Shown: positions 48,574 to 61,393 of the stretch, one piece after another
Layout of the letters: each line of letters starts with the position of its first letter
How positions within the stretch are numbered: the stretch's first letter is position 1
Assembly: GCA_004802705.1 (NCBI GenBank)
Contig: SGPL01000150.1
Location: forward strand, 1 to 61,621
Reading direction: 5' to 3'
DNA from: Bondarzewia mesenterica
Taxonomy: Eukaryota > Basidiomycota > Agaricomycetes > Russulales > Bondarzewiaceae
Length of the DNA: 61,621 nt
The notes under the pieces: model-generated
The model's database searches: none
Told to the model about the DNA's origin: nothing
What the model saw: the letters and a program-made list of their open reading frames with translations, nothing else
Position numbers and translations under genes: made by a program

Positions 48574-50711
48574 TCAATCCAGTCCCTCAAACTCACCAAC
48601 GACATCACGAATGACCCTCATCCCCGCTAATACCTTCTCTTCCTCCAATCGCTTCCCGACAACCTGCACAGCGACCGGTAATCCATGCATCTTCTCCGCG
48701 TCATATATTTCATACGCGCCTCGCGCTGAGGGCCCCAGGTCGGATGGTCTGAAGGTGGGAGGGAGTGCGTCGAGTTTGCGGGAGACGGTCGTGATAGGTA
48801 GCACGCCTGCAGGGAGATCAAGCTGCATCAACAGCAAGAGTGAGGCAATGTGCAATGTGAGAGCACCCCTCAAAGAGAGAAGGGAGTAGAGGATCCGAAT
48901 ACTCACGATATTGAACAAAAACGCATAACTGGCCGCGAGAAGCCCTGCCTTACTCGTCCCACCCTCGGGGACGCCAGGAATCGCACATGGGGCGCAAATG
49001 ACAAAGTCGATGCCCTCCGCGCGCCACTTGTCATGCCACACCCTCTTCCACACTTCTCTCGCATCCACAAGTTCGCGCACTTCGACCACCGATTTTCGAT
49101 AGAAGGCACGCAAGAGCGTGGCGTCCAGCACGGGGAGGAAGAAAGCAAGGATGTGCTTGAAAAAGCGCGGGAGGGAGAAAGTCTTCCGGATGGCGCGAAC
49201 ACCGGGCGAGATGAACTCGCCGCATTGTAAATTGGCGAAGACTTGTTCACCTGGAAGATATGGATGTCTGTAAGGACCAATTGGGCCTGAATACGGGAGA
49301 GCAATTGTGAAACTCACCGCCATCAGCAAACGTGAGTTGGAAGCCGGTCTTGAGCACTTCGAACGTAGGTGGTTCGCTAATAAATATCGAATACCCATTA
49401 TAGCTTCCCAAGGTGGAGTTGGCAAAGCGAAGTCGGTATACTTACAAGTCAACGACTTCATGACCCTGAGCTCTCAAAGCGTCAATGACTATTTGCACCG
49501 CACGACGGGAAGCGGGAGACATGGGGATGATACCTTGTAGCAAACAAACCAGGAGAGCATTAGCCAATTAGCGCACGGCAGATACCTTTACGCACCGTCA
49601 CTCCAGAGGACACCCCACTTCAACTTCCGCGTGGCATAATTGACCGGGCGCCAGGGCATTGGCACACACTGTCACACTTATGAGCACAAATCCTTTCTCA
49701 TACCTCGCTTAACTCGTTCTTCGCGTGCAGAAAGAAGATGACGAGGTGAGATTATGAACTCACCGTATGATCATACTCCCACGGTTTGAGGTCCATTACC
49801 CTCTTCCAAAACTCCTCTAAATCCTCCAACCTCCTCGCCAAGGGTGACACCACCGTTTGCACGCCCTCCGATCCCGGCGTGCTCGTCCGCGCTCCGGTCG
49901 CTGGGAATCTTCCATTGCTCGCTTTCATGCTGTACACACCGCAGAATGCTGCAGGCAGCCTCACGCTCCCGCCTATATCCGTTCCCAGTTCGATCATGCT
50001 GCCTCCGAGAGCAAGCAATGCCGCGCCACCCCCTGTAGAGGCGCCCGGGGAGAATGCTGAATTGTACGGGTTCGACGTACGGCCGAAGAGTGTGGAGGAT
50101 GTTTCAAGTCCAAAGAGACCGGCCGGGACCGTAGTCTTCACGTGCACGATGGCTCCGGCGCGTTGAAGAAGTCGGATAATGGGTGCAGATGCAGCGACAG
50201 AGTCCCGAGAGAAAGCAGAATAACCCAACGTGCTAGGATGTCCCGCTACGTCGATACAGTCCTTGATACTGATGGGGACTCCAGCTAGTGGACGATCGGT
50301 TTGCTCTTTCTCAAACCTGCCAGCCACTGCATTGGTACCACGTTTGGGAATGCCGTTGCCGTTGGCCTGCCGAGCGGTGTGAGGGAGTATCGATGGTAAT
50401 ATGATATCTGACAGACAATTCGTGGCCTTCTGCGCAGCGAACGCTTTCTTGCCGTATGCGGACATAACGTCGGCATTCGAGACATGACCAGAGCGATGTG
50501 CGTCAACGAGCTGAGCAAGAGACAACCCATGAACCTTAGTGTCAATCTCCGTAAGTGCAGTGTCGTAGACTGCTGCGAGAGCATTCAATTTCTGCTGGCG
50601 CCGCCGCCGCACCGACGCGCTGGCCGACAAGCATCAATACAGGTACAGAGGACAGAATGAAAACACGTACCCGTCTCGCCAGGGCGTCATGAATTGGAAA
50701 TTTGGCAGCAT
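48574..50711 (-). CDS. Amidase-signature family hydrolase
   Basis: Ser-Ser-Lys hydrolase that splits amides, including fatty-acid or aromatic amides; related to FAAH and fungal general amidases. The first exon 50671-50711 (MLPNFQFMTPWRDG) joins exon 49764-50619 across a 51-nt intron. Later exons cover VPMPWRPVNYATRKLKWGVL, MSPASRRAVQIVIDALRAQG, EQVFANLQCGEFISPGVRAI, DFVICAPCAIPGVPEG and a last exon ending in VIRDVVGEFEGLD at 48574. The lysine is in ISIKDCIDVAGHPST and the nucleophile in TDIGGSVRLPAAFCG. The intermediate serine motif reads GASTGGGAALL, so the usual second Ser of GSSGG is Thr. The alternative start inside exon 2 (no ATG) is less likely. I found no frame break. Confidence 0.92.
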
Positions 50712-51687
50712 AGGGATCTGCGCCTATGCGGAAAGGCAGAATGGAGGTGTCCGACTGAGCAGCATCTGCCCATACTTATAACCAGACGCCATACAGTAGA
50801 GAAGAAGAGATTGATTTATTTGCTATGCGGACGCCGGCACGGGGACAACAGCTCCCAAAGGGCGAGTAAATAGCGAAGCGTCAATCGGAGAAGCAAGGGG
50901 GAACATGACATACATAGAGCTAGGCATGGTAGGCGCATGTCACCACTTCACCATATACAAAATCAGGCAAAAGCATCACAGTGCCTGAATAGTCCTTATT
51001 ACACACACGGCTCTAAGGAGATAAAGTTTCAGAACTAACTCACAAACTTGCGAGTAGGCCCATGTGTGCAAACTAGGTATATCCGCCAATACTTAAGGGG
51101 CAGCCTGTCGACGCCACCGAAAGATGATCCATATCGAATTTTTGCGCGCCGCAATTGCAACGCCGTCAAAGCCTTGCGAGCGGCTCAGAAGTGGGATCAG
51201 AGCGCTAGCTCTGGCATATTACTAAGTCCATCAGAGAGGGCATGTGTGACGGATTGATAGATAAGCTCTGGCCAAATATGTTGAAACAGCTGAGAATGTA
51301 TCATGATGAGCAAGAGAAAGTATAGAGAATGCTGGATGCGCCGCAAACGCCTCATGTCCGAATTGTGAGCGAGCGGGGACCTAGCTAGGTCGCCATGTGG
51401 GACCATACCCAATTTATACATCGTGGAACTATTCCCTGAACCAGATGAAGCGAGATCCTCGGAGACAGGGAAACTGCAACACTGAAAAACGAGAAGCTGG
51501 GAAAGAGATAGTGTTCAAGACAGCCTGCAAGCAAATTGAGCTACATAAGTAGTAGCGAGTCGGTCCGACCTCAAACTCATTCAATGGGCAGTATTTCCAG
51601 TCACGTTATCCGTGATTATTCAAACAAGTTGTGACGTCGCGTAACGCGACGCGCTACGACTTTGTCGACGGCCACCAACATTGAACG
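50712..51687. other. Divergent promoter region, amidase and acidic protein
   Basis: Upstream of both genes; no further gene recognised. An inverted-looking GTAACGCGACGCGCTACG stretch lies near 51639, too short to interpret. Confidence 0.35.
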
Positions 51688-52646
51688 ATGGAATTCACAC
51701 TAAGACCCTGCCCGCCTCTCCCTCGCACACCATCCTCTAAAGGTTACCACCATATCCATACACCACATACATCATCTCCGCTCACGGACTCTCTCTTGTC
51801 TTCACCATCGCCAACCTCCACCGCGCACGCCCGACGTCGCTCACAGTATAAGTCTACCGCGCCCGCACCTCCTTCGTCGTCTCCACGGCAGAGGCGCAAG
51901 ATATCTCATGCTTACAAGACGCGTGCATTCGACGTGAGGACGCGTCTGTTTGGTGCCAGTGGGGAGATCGAAGAGGAACCACCGAGGAATGTACTGTTGC
52001 GGGAGCGGTTCAAGGCGCGCTGTTTGGAGCGGGCGATCAAGGCACGTGAGGCGAAAGTGAAGCACGGCCGAGCAGGATGCACCTCCGGACCGAGTAGCGA
52101 CGGCGACTTTGATGATGGCATGGACATGGACGACGATGAAGACGACGACGACGATGACGATTTCATGCTTAACGATGAGGTAGGTGTCTTCGTCATTCTG
52201 ATCCACCGCCAATTGTTGATCATTGAGGCTGGATCTAGCTTTTTAGAAGAATCATGGCAAGTGCAAATCGAAAAAGACAGCACCAATATCGCGTCTCCTA
52301 TCAGCTCGACGTAGGCTCCTCATTTGACCCAGACATGGAAGATGTCGGTGAATGGGAACGTCAGCTGGGCGGTACGCGTTTTACCCCTTCGGATCATCGT
52401 TACCATACTTGATCAGTCTTTGCTCACGCGCCGTCTTGCTTAGTATCGAGCTCTTTGCCCCATCCCACGCCAGACTTGGACAATGAGGAAGAGGCAGCAG
52501 CCCTTGCTCAGTATGCCGAAGAGTGCGAGCTTTTGGAAGACCTAGAGGCCCACGCGGATGAAATCTTCAGTCTGAGCGACCTTGATGACGTCGACCTTGA
52601 TGAAGGTGCACTTCGTAAAGCAGACCAAGACGTGGAGATGGCTTGA
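51688..52646 (+). CDS. Acidic, probably nuclear protein of unknown function
   Basis: Exons 51688-52179, 52239-52371 and 52444-52646 give 275 residues in phase. The N terminus is Pro/Ser-rich (MEFTLRPCPPLPRTPSSKGY), followed by a basic segment with possible nuclear-import signals (RQRRKISHAYKTR, RERFKARCLERAIKAREAK). An unbroken acidic run of Asp/Glu (MDMDDDEDDDDDDDFMLNDE) follows. After it LFRRIMASANRKRQHQYRVS is the most ordered part. The C terminus is again acidic and helical (EEAAALAQYAEECELLEDLE). I do not recognise the family. The composition suggests a histone- or chromatin-associated partner, but that is inference only. Confidence 0.8.
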
Positions 52647-54763
52647 ATCCAGGAAGTTGCTAAAGATTAGTTTGTATGATAATGGAGTTTTTCTCGCTCA
52701 GTCGTTGTCCATCACCTTGCGCGTAAGTACTTGCTGTATTTTTGATATTCATTTATTCTATGTTATCATTTTTTTCGTGGCCATGCTTGACTCCAACCGA
52801 GGAGCCGCTCACGCGTGAGCACGGATATGTATCTTCTTTCCCTGATCTCTCCCTGTGGTCCTCAGAGTTGACTGATATAATGGTACATTGATGTTGCGTA
52901 CACATCGTTTCAGGTGACTGTTTAAAAGGTAACCTTTATCTGTGCTTATTCTTTGTTCCTTGTGTGTTCTAACGTCAGATTCAAGCAGCTCACACCGTAA
53001 AGATCGTTGCAGCCGGATCATATTGCAATCGTTTGATAACTTGGCTTCAATATTAGTGTGGCGCCTAACCGTGACCTTGACAATGTTTGCCTTTGATTTA
53101 TCCCTCAGGTGAGTTAGATTTTTTCGGCCCTAGATATACAAATTGACACATACACACTCATTGAGAATCACGGCAACCCACTACACATGTAATTCACATT
53201 CTTCCTTCTCGCTATCCTCGCCAGTGAACACTTCATCTCTCCAATAAGTTCCGGAGAAGCGTTGACTCGAACAGGCAACCTATCGCAGAGGAGGCACGCT
53301 CAAGTTCCGACCCATGAGCCTCTAATTCTCGTTTTTCATTTGACGAAGTACGACATGCGCAGATTCGACGGATCCTGTTTGGCAGAGCCGTTGGATGCGC
53401 AACCGACAGCCCTGAGAGCGAGGAGGATGGCTGTCGCTGATACTAGACACACCTATGTGTCAGAAGAAGGTACGTTGCTAGCTTGTTATCCTCATTATTG
53501 CAGACTTCACAAGCGCACGCCGGCATGCACGCATGCACGCAGTCGCCAGTTCAACGCGACCACGCTGCTCGTTGACTACAACCGCAGGACGACGTGCGGC
53601 GGTTTTGACAAAATTGGGGAGGTGATCCACCTGCTCGTGCAGTCACCCTCCTGGGGGAGCCTCGAATTCCAAATCCCGCAGTTGAAGAACCGTCGGCTAG
53701 AAAAGGAGGTGCGGTTTCATAGACGGATTTCGCGTATACGAGGAGCATCGTGCAGCTCATTTTCGGTTGCCGGACAGTTCCGATACGGCATTCAAGATCA
53801 CTGAGTCGAGTTGTGTGTCTTTCGTCTCCCAATATACAAATTGTGGACTGGCGGCACGCACGCATGATGTTACCGCGTGCTACTGAAAGTTCCACTTTCA
53901 AATTGATTGTGCTCACGGTGACACCGCTTTTGCTGACGCGTTCGTGGTAGCGCACCGATTATGAGAACTGCTGTGTAACAATTCAAATTGGCCAGGCAGT
54001 CGTGGACGAATGCTCCACTGTGTATGCTCACTTCAAGACGACGATTGGTGGGCACTTTTTTTTTCACCAGAAGAACTGCCTCCCTCTTCAAGCGCTGTCG
54101 ATTAAAGTTTTACCATGTATCAGCTGCACTAACGCACGAAAAATGGTATCGGTCGTGGTAGACTTCTCGGCTTCCATTTTTTATATTTGCTAAGTCACCA
54201 GTTGAATTGTTACACTGACGATGTCATGCCAGCGTTCGTTTGGATGCACCGTATGGAAGCAGATCCGATCCTCGAGATTTTGTCCAGCGTCAGGTGCACG
54301 AACATAGTGGACTACCGGCCGTGTCCTGTTACCGACGATAAGCGCTCCAGCGGAACAACTGGAAAAAAGAATTCCCTTCAAGTTCCCAAAAATGATAACG
54401 GAAAACATGCGAGCCCGGCGTCTATAGATAATTCGGTATGAATCCGTGAGTATCGTCGTGTTGACGTATCGTAACCTAACATCGTTGCAGTGGTATCTTG
54501 CTAAGCTCTACAATGCACCTCCATCAAAGCCCACCATACGGGGTACAGCAGTTGAATCAATCTCACGTCTTCCCATCTTCCTCCGGCCTCCGTCTCAGGT
54601 GCCGTGATGCACCGCAACCCCCAACTCTGTATTTAGCCCGTCCTATCTGCAGTCGGATCATAGGGTAAGAGTTGTACGACTCGCACGGAGGTTGGTGGGT
54701 TTGATAGAGTATCAGCCTTCCGTTCTTGGCTAGGAGTCCCGAACATGGGACAGATGTCATGAT
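52647..54763. other. 2.1-kb spacer with one unassigned open frame
   Basis: Apart from the frame at 53352-53804 I see no gene. A short run of GCATGCACGCATGCACGC lies at about 53523-53540. Confidence 0.3.
53352..53804 (+). CDS. Unassigned open frame, doubtful
   Basis: From the first in-frame ATG (MRRFDGSCLAEPLDAQPT) it runs 150 codons to 53804 without an intron. It is basic and Arg-rich with several Cys/His, and resembles nothing I know. In a window where real genes have frequent introns, an intronless frame of this size without homology could be chance. Confidence 0.2.
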   Translation, partial: DMRRFDGSCLAEPLDAQPTALRARRMAVADTRHTYVSEEGTLLACYPHYCRLHKRTPACTHARSRQFNATTLLVDYNRRTTCGGFDKIGEVIHLLVQSPSWGSLEFQIPQLKNRRLEKEVRFHRRISRIRGASCSSFSVAGQFRYGIQDH

Positions 54764-56814
54764 TCAAACAGTCAGAGAACTAAATTTGGGCTGGATCGGT
54801 ACCAGTTCGATGCCTAGAAGAATGTTAAGCACCGCCTGGGACAGGGCGATGATCGAGAGCATAGCAGGGTCAAGAAACGTACCGTAGTCATCTCCCCTGC
54901 CAGACGTCGTCCCACTGCTCAATCCCATTCTGTCGCCGATTTCCACCTCACCCAATTCATCGAGGATGGTGGATAGAGGGGGTGTAGCCGTTGTCGTACT
55001 GTAGTCAGTCGGAAGCGTTGAAAAGCCTGTCTGAGCGCGGGTATTGAGCATGAGACGGGAAATCAAAGTCGCCGATAGTCTGAAAAAAGGATAGAAAGGT
55101 GAGGGAGAACGTGGAAGGTTGAGGGAATGGATGGTGGGCGTACACGTTGGTGAAAGTTGTTGTTAACCCTTTGAGGAGCGGCTGTAAGAAAGATTCATTG
55201 GAAATGAGGAGAGAGTGCTTAAGGAGGGAATACCGACAGAGGCGAACTGATGCCGGAGGGCAATGAGCAAAGGATAGATGGTTATCTGAAGAAAACGAGG
55301 ACGTACCAGATAGGACAAGACGTTCGAGAGATTGGCCAAGGCAAGAGCTCTAGAATATCGTGAACTCAATGAATTCAGAATGTGGATACGGTGAATCAGC
55401 CTACACAAAATACAATGTTCCTGAAAATAAACGCTCAGCCCACGATTTATACCACATCAAAATCACGCACCATCCCGAAGCAGCGTGTTCAATAATCGCC
55501 CCCTTCTGCCTAATTTTAACGCCTTCCACGATGTCAGCGAGAAAACGCATGTGTCAAACACGAGCACGCCGCTCCAGGCGACGGCAAGTCCTGCCTCAGA
55601 AGGCGTATCAGGAAATCAAAGTGAATCGAGACAGTAGTATGCGATACTTACGGCGTCCTCTGAGGAAACATCAGAAATGGTGAATTGGTGACTAACAAGG
55701 CGAAGAACGGAAAACACACTCAGAATCCGAGAGAAGAGTAATGCATCCTGGGACCTTCAGTGGAAGCTGGCGGGGGACTTCATCGCTGGGGGCCGCAATG
55801 ATTGACCACTACCACATGAAAACAGTTCATCAGCAAGACAGAATCAACCGACGGAGAAGCTCAAGAAGCGGAGAAGGCCAAACTCACGCAGCCGACAACC
55901 ACAGACGCGATGGAGATGGCAATGAGTATGCCTAAGATGCGGCGGTCACGTTCGTAGAGCGCATACATGCGCATTATGGAGAGGACTGGAATGAGAGAAG
56001 GATGGGTGAGTATAGGAACGAGGACAGGGTAAGTGGGGCAGGCAACAGCGTTGGAACAACGGGGGTTCGGTCACAATAGTTCGGCTAACGATCAAAATCG
56101 TGCACGATCGTGCACGTAACACATAAACGGCATGCGTCAACTCCCACCTCTGCGGTGGGCATCCATGCATCAAGATATTTGCTTTCAAGCCTGTTTCAAG
56201 CCTCAGACACTTGCCTCCGACGAGCAGTTGTAATACAACGGCATAGTACTGGTGATATGCCTGCAATGTGAGACAGCTGATGCGAAGCGTCAGTTTACGC
56301 GAAACGGCCAGGAGCAAAAGGGTACTCACTACTGTTATATACGAAGTTAGATATGTTCGAAAGCGCGACTAGCAAGGTTGTACGTCAACGCAAGGCCGCA
56401 CCTACCTTTTCTTTGTATGCAACGAGGAATGACTGGGCAATGACTGGGACATGACCAAGCACAGAAGCGTAGCGGTTGATTAAAAAGAAAGACGACGCCC
56501 AACCTAAACGATTTTTTGGAGGCCAAAAAATGTTCGATTTCCTGAGCTAACGTGAGAGCATAGTCGTAGTATAATATCGCTACAATAGATATCACACAAA
56601 TATCACCAGCGGCAACTCAGCGTCAAACAGGAATTGTTACTTGGATGACTACGTACTGAACGAGACTAGGATTGCCGCGTAATTGACGTATCTGTCAGAA
56701 CAAGGGCAGAAAGAGCTCAGATGTCATTTGTCGATACAGCGCGGTAAAGGCTTACAATTGGTTAGTCGTCACACCGAAATTGTCAGGCATCGACACCGTG
56801 GTCAATTCCATCAT
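54764..56814 (-). CDS. DUF6533 membrane protein, copy F (frame broken in a homopolymer)
   Basis: Start at tandem ATGs 56814/56811: MMELTTVSMPDNFGVTTNQL, then YVNYAAILVSF and the DUF6533 core ILYYDYALTLAQEIEHF. A run of six A on the plus strand (56525-56530) then puts the next part out of frame; with five, it reads WPPKNRLGWASSFFLINRYA. Downstream exons all fit: RMYALYERDRRILGILIAIS, WSIIAAPSDEVPRQLPLKVP, AVAWSGVLVFDTCVFSLTSW, NTLLRDG, ALALANLSNVLSYL and LISRLMLNTRAQTG, with a tail ending PIQPKFSSLTV at 54764. The family is the same as copies A-E, but this one is diverged and not part of the duplication. Either a recent pseudogene or a one-base assembly error. Confidence 0.75.
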
Positions 56815-59024
56815 GAAGCTCGAAAGTTCATTCCTTCTGACCGTCCAGAATCCACTCTGCAAGGTGCCAAGACCTGCTGGAACACGGAAGAACTTGGACA
56901 CCCTTAGTTTTACGAAAGGTTACGATGCAGGAGTGCCGCCAGTAAGTAAGTACTGTGGATCCAGAGGAGCGAAGGGCGTCAGGTTGGTGAGGAGGCACTT
57001 CAACTCAAGAGGTTGGTGATCGAGTCGGCATTTTGCTCATATTGATTGATATGCAGGATCCAGGTACGCCGGACGAAGAATCCGTCGGCTGCGTACCTCT
57101 GCGTACTACGTGACGGGGCGTCAATAAAAGCGCCCAACCCAAGGTGCCTGACAGATCCTCTATGTATGTAAGTGTCCTCAGTGTCCTTACCTTGATCCTC
57201 CTTGATTCTTTGAGCTTCATCAGCTGTCCAACAATCCTGCCAATTTACCGTCGTGCTTCGAAGCCCGAGGGTTATCCGCTCCCAGCCTTGAGCACTAATT
57301 ATTTGAAGCTCAAACAGCTTGATATCACTCACAGCCGGTCTGCACTATACAGTAACATACTCAAAAAGCGAAATGGTTTGTTGCCACTTGCCTTTCTTTG
57401 CATTGCACCCACTGATCTCACGAACGTGTCCAGTTTTCCAGTATTTTGATAGTGATCAGATTGAGACTTTGTTTCAACGTCTGAATTGTTGTCAATCTAT
57501 ATCCTCTTTTCGGAGTCACTAGGCTTGTCATGCTACGTAGTATAAATCCGATCAGGCAGGGATTTTTGCACGTTTGGGTTCATCATTGGAAGGAGGCAGT
57601 ATTCATTCTACCCGAATCTACCGTGGTTCTAATCTGATTTCTGATTTCACTTCTTGCGAAGCTCGAACAATGGTCGCCGCCCATTGGGAACTTTTTGACA
57701 CGCCTTCATGATATCACTTCGCTGTGAGTCTCAGATTCTCCCAGACTTTCGTTCAATTTCTGCCCAGTTCGTATAAGTACACCAAGTCAGTGTTTTCACT
57801 TAGCTTCGCCTCCTTCATTCGGGTACCTGGACGTAGGCTGGTCCGCCCGTCTACTTCCTGATCATCCTTGGATCATCGATCAATATCCGTTACTCGCACT
57901 TCCGTCACTGTTCGCATCAATATCACCCTGATGTGCCCCGTCTGGACCTCCTCTGATAGTTGCTACCATAACAGCTCGTCGAATCTTTTCTTCCTCCGCA
58001 CAATGCGCAGTGGAATACCAGTTAAAATCCAGACCATCCATCTTCTCTGATGCGCTCGTGATAGGTCTTGGACTGTTGATGTGATGATTTCTGAACCATC
58101 TAGCAGGCTCCACTTCTAAAGCTCTCATGCATTTTCGTATTCCTTGGTACCGTGATCCACTGTACCTCTTCGGCCCTATCCTTTGTGCTGTCAAATTTTC
58201 GTCCTCAGGCCACGCATCGCTGACTCCTATGTATCCTTCGACCTCCGCCTTCCGCTCTGCGACACGCAAGGAAAAAACTGTCTGGCCGTGAAATTAGATG
58301 ATCGCCACCTTGCTTCTGGTTCGTACGATCACGGTACATACTTTCTTCTCTTGCTGGATGCTTTTGTTGACTGCCGAATTCACGATGGACTTCCCTAGGT
58401 CCGGTTATCAGTATCAGGCCTATACTTTGCTACGTGCCCTCATCCGTCCAGGGTGTTTTTATCACACATCTCCAACTAACTTGGATATGGAGGGCTGCGG
58501 GGGATCATCAAAACACGTATCGTCCGAACAACGGGAGTATCATTTTGTCTTTGGAAGACCTGCTGACTATGATCGGCAGCTCCGGTCTTCGAGCCTTTTC
58601 ATCTCAACTGGATCTGCTTTGCAGCCCGCAGTTCTACCTGATGTCGATGGTCGTGTTGGCACATGAAAATACTCACTGCGTACATTATATTCTGGGTACC
58701 GTTGCCTACCACGGCCACTGAAAAGACGCGCATCTGCATGGAAAGTTCATCGACGCAACTTGACCCTTCCTCAAGTCGCATAGGATGACGAAAATATGTA
58801 TCTATGTTGAAGGTAAGTGTTGGGGAGGTTGAGGTCGTTCAGGAATCCGAACAAGAAGTTATAGACAGGTTTCAAGAGTACTTAAGGCAGTCATATCAGT
58901 CTTTGCGGTAGGTACTCAGATGATCAGAGTCATTTAAAACAAGAAACAATCTAATGCTAAACATATCGTACAGATCCTGGTAGTAGTATTTCCTCCTCGG
59001 TAGTCAGTGTACACACATCAGTGT
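56815..59024. other. 2.2-kb spacer, perhaps with a decayed membrane-protein gene
   Basis: The sequence CTACGTAGTATAAATCCG at about 57532-57549 resembles the TATA region upstream of the 6-16-like relics (43738 and, reversed, about 32040). Downstream hydrophobic blocks (for example MIATLLLVRTITVHTFF near 58298) hint at membrane segments, but I could not assemble a gene. Confidence 0.3.
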
Positions 59025-59973
59025 TTAAACTCCTGCCACCTCCCATGCGAACTCGACAAACCCTTCTCGGAACAACTCGTTATTCGTGAATTGGAGAATC
59101 GGCATAATACTTCCTGGTGAAACGTGCACGACGCTGATGAGTAATACGTCATTGAGCGTGAACTTGTCATTGATTATCCATAAAGGTGGTTCGGAAGCCG
59201 CAGTTAGCTGCTCCGGAGGCCCCTGCGGAAGATGATCAGAGGCAATAAGTAGGTAGAGACAATGTAAAGGGTACGTTGAAGAAATCAGAGAGCCTTTTCC
59301 AGACGGAGGTCACCAGGTCTTTCCTTGTAAATTGCCTTCTCAATCTGATCGGGTAAGTAGCCGGATTGTAACCTTGAAACTGTTCACCGTTAGCATAATG
59401 TTTGATAATATGAAATCTCGATTGAGGGCGCACGCAGATACGCAAGTCAATAGTGGTCTTCTCAAACCCAGTCATTACATCGCCGCCGCCTACAAGCCTC
59501 GTGCATTTGCCGGCGATAGAATCCTCATGGGATATGCCTACGACACCCCCTTGCTGTATGAAGTGCTTTGGGAAGTCCAACTTGTGCATAATTGCGTTCT
59601 TTCTCTGCATCCGAGGCCTCCATAAATCCAGCCGCACAACGGGCCCTAACCCATGGTCAGCTGGGAAGGCGACCAAATCCAGCGGTGGATACGACCATCT
59701 TTAAGAATGATCGCGAAGCATGTGCGAGGAGGGTTGACGGATGCTAGGTCTTGACTCTCGAATATGGAAGTGGAGCATATGGATATTTGGTCGTCTTTGA
59801 TACCATGACCGTCGAGAAGCTTCTTGACATATTCCTCAGCAGAAGAAGGTAACATAGTGTAGACGATGTACGAATCCTCGCAGATATTGGGTTTTGACTT
59901 TGGTCAGAAACTATTAGAGATATGAAAACAACAGCACTCGAGAACGCACTTTAGAGTCGAGATTATCAGACAT
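59025..59973 (-). CDS. Conserved agaricomycete protein of unknown function, one frame break
   Basis: Exons 59950-59973 (MSDNLDSK), 59275-59897 and 59025-59222, each separated by a 52-nt intron. Landmarks: SKPNICEDSYIVYTMLPSS, ICSTSIFESQDLASVNPPRT, then DGRIHRW, then VAFPADHGLGPVVRLDLWRP, KLDFPKHFIQQGGVVGISHE, RRQFTRKDLVTSVWKRLSDF, and the end NNELFREGFVEFAWEVAGV. Exon lengths sum to 845, one short of a multiple of three. The break sits near 59680, where CGCTGGATTTGG would keep frame with one more G. I believe I recognise the family as a mushroom protein of unknown function, but cannot give a domain name. Real decay or a base-call error both fit. Confidence 0.65.
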
Positions 59974-61393
59974 GATGGCGAGCTGGGTCAAGTTGGTAAG
60001 TTCGACGGTGACTGTAGGTGAATGATAGATGTGACGATGGCGCTGCTTAAATCTAGCCGGGTAAAAACTTAGTGGGCTAAGGCGGGAGAGAGGCCAGCAG
60101 CTGGGGGGGAGGGCCGCTGGCCTACAGAGGTGTCAGTAAATTTGAACGTCGAAAAGAGATCAAACCAACGCCAACATTCATCATACCAGCACAATACCTG
60201 TGGAGGTTGCAGAGCGGTCATCCAATTGTTGACTGCGGAGCGAACGGGCAGCCACAGAGCAGAACATCTGGATGAACTACGCGGGTAATCCGTCTCCGGG
60301 TCGCAACGCCGGTGTCAGACAATGCACACAAGTTTGTATCATCAAAAGGATTAGCGGCAATACGCCCACAGCTGGATGTCTTGAACGGAAGCCGAGAAAC
60401 CCGTAGGTTTCATTTCCACATTTGCGACAGGAACATGTGAAGCGGAAGATGCTACAAGTCTGAGAATATCAGACATCACACCCAAGTAGCTGTAAGTCCT
60501 TGATTGTCCAAAAGAAATTTTCTGAACAAAGGCTACACTCCTGTAGGGAAATGTACGCAGGGTGATGGGAGGATTAGTAATGACGATAAAAGCAAAAAAG
60601 GACACGAAGAGAAGATAATTAGCGGATCATGTTATCAAACCATGAATACTTACTTACAGCTGTAGGTAGGGGCACGGGAGAAACGGTCAGTGGTTGGAGC
60701 TTGATCACAACGCCGTCAGTCAATCCAACTGTGGAGTAAGAAATAAATCAATGCCAACATTCGTCGGCACTACCACGATACTTGTGGTGGCCGCGGAGAG
60801 GCAAACGAATAATGGACGCAACCAAACCCACCGACGAGGGTTGGAGGTGATCCGTCGCCGGGTCGCCTGTGTCGGGATCAACGGGCGCGCGGAGGTTTGC
60901 AAGTCAAAGAAAACTAAAGCAACAGCGATGATCCCAAAAGCTTGTCGTCTAAGGCGAAACTTCGAAGTTTAGGGCTGCTCTACTTCATTTCCGAGCCATG
61001 AATCTTCCGAAACTTCAGAATTGCGAGCCACCACATGGATTCAAAAACCCGACAGCTGTAGGGTGTAGAGCACGCTCGACTTTATGGAGCATACGCGCAG
61101 GACGGCAGGTGAGAGGCTTGGATGTAAGACGAAATGTCAGGGTGACAACCGGGATCACTCGAGCAGGATCACTCACACTGTGTTACTATGAAGAGGATCT
61201 TCGCCTCTAGTAATCCAGAACGACCATCTTCTGGATGAGGTCAGCAACAGAGACTAGGTCATCGCCACATCGTACTAGTACTCCCCATCATTGCAGGCAA
61301 CACATTCAAGAAGAATATGTAGTCATAAGTATCCTGAAAATAAAAGGGCTTGTGACGGATAACATGTCAGCCATGCGATAATCTGGCACAAGT
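59974..61393. other. Right-end spacer with a diverged direct repeat
   Basis: Segments at about 60166-60330 and 60748-60885 resemble each other (both contain GCCAACATTC and a CCGGGTCGC block). A minus-strand frame near 60600-60351 follows a possible acceptor but resembles nothing known. Confidence 0.3.

Noticed and set aside
57144..57449. 101-codon plus-strand frame before the 59 kb gene
   Set aside because: No start context, no homology, and the hydrophobic stretch is unremarkable.
58290..58330. A short DDRHLASGSYDH-like match to WD40 repeats
   Set aside because: Only one motif, no second repeat in frame, and the surrounding frame is not open.
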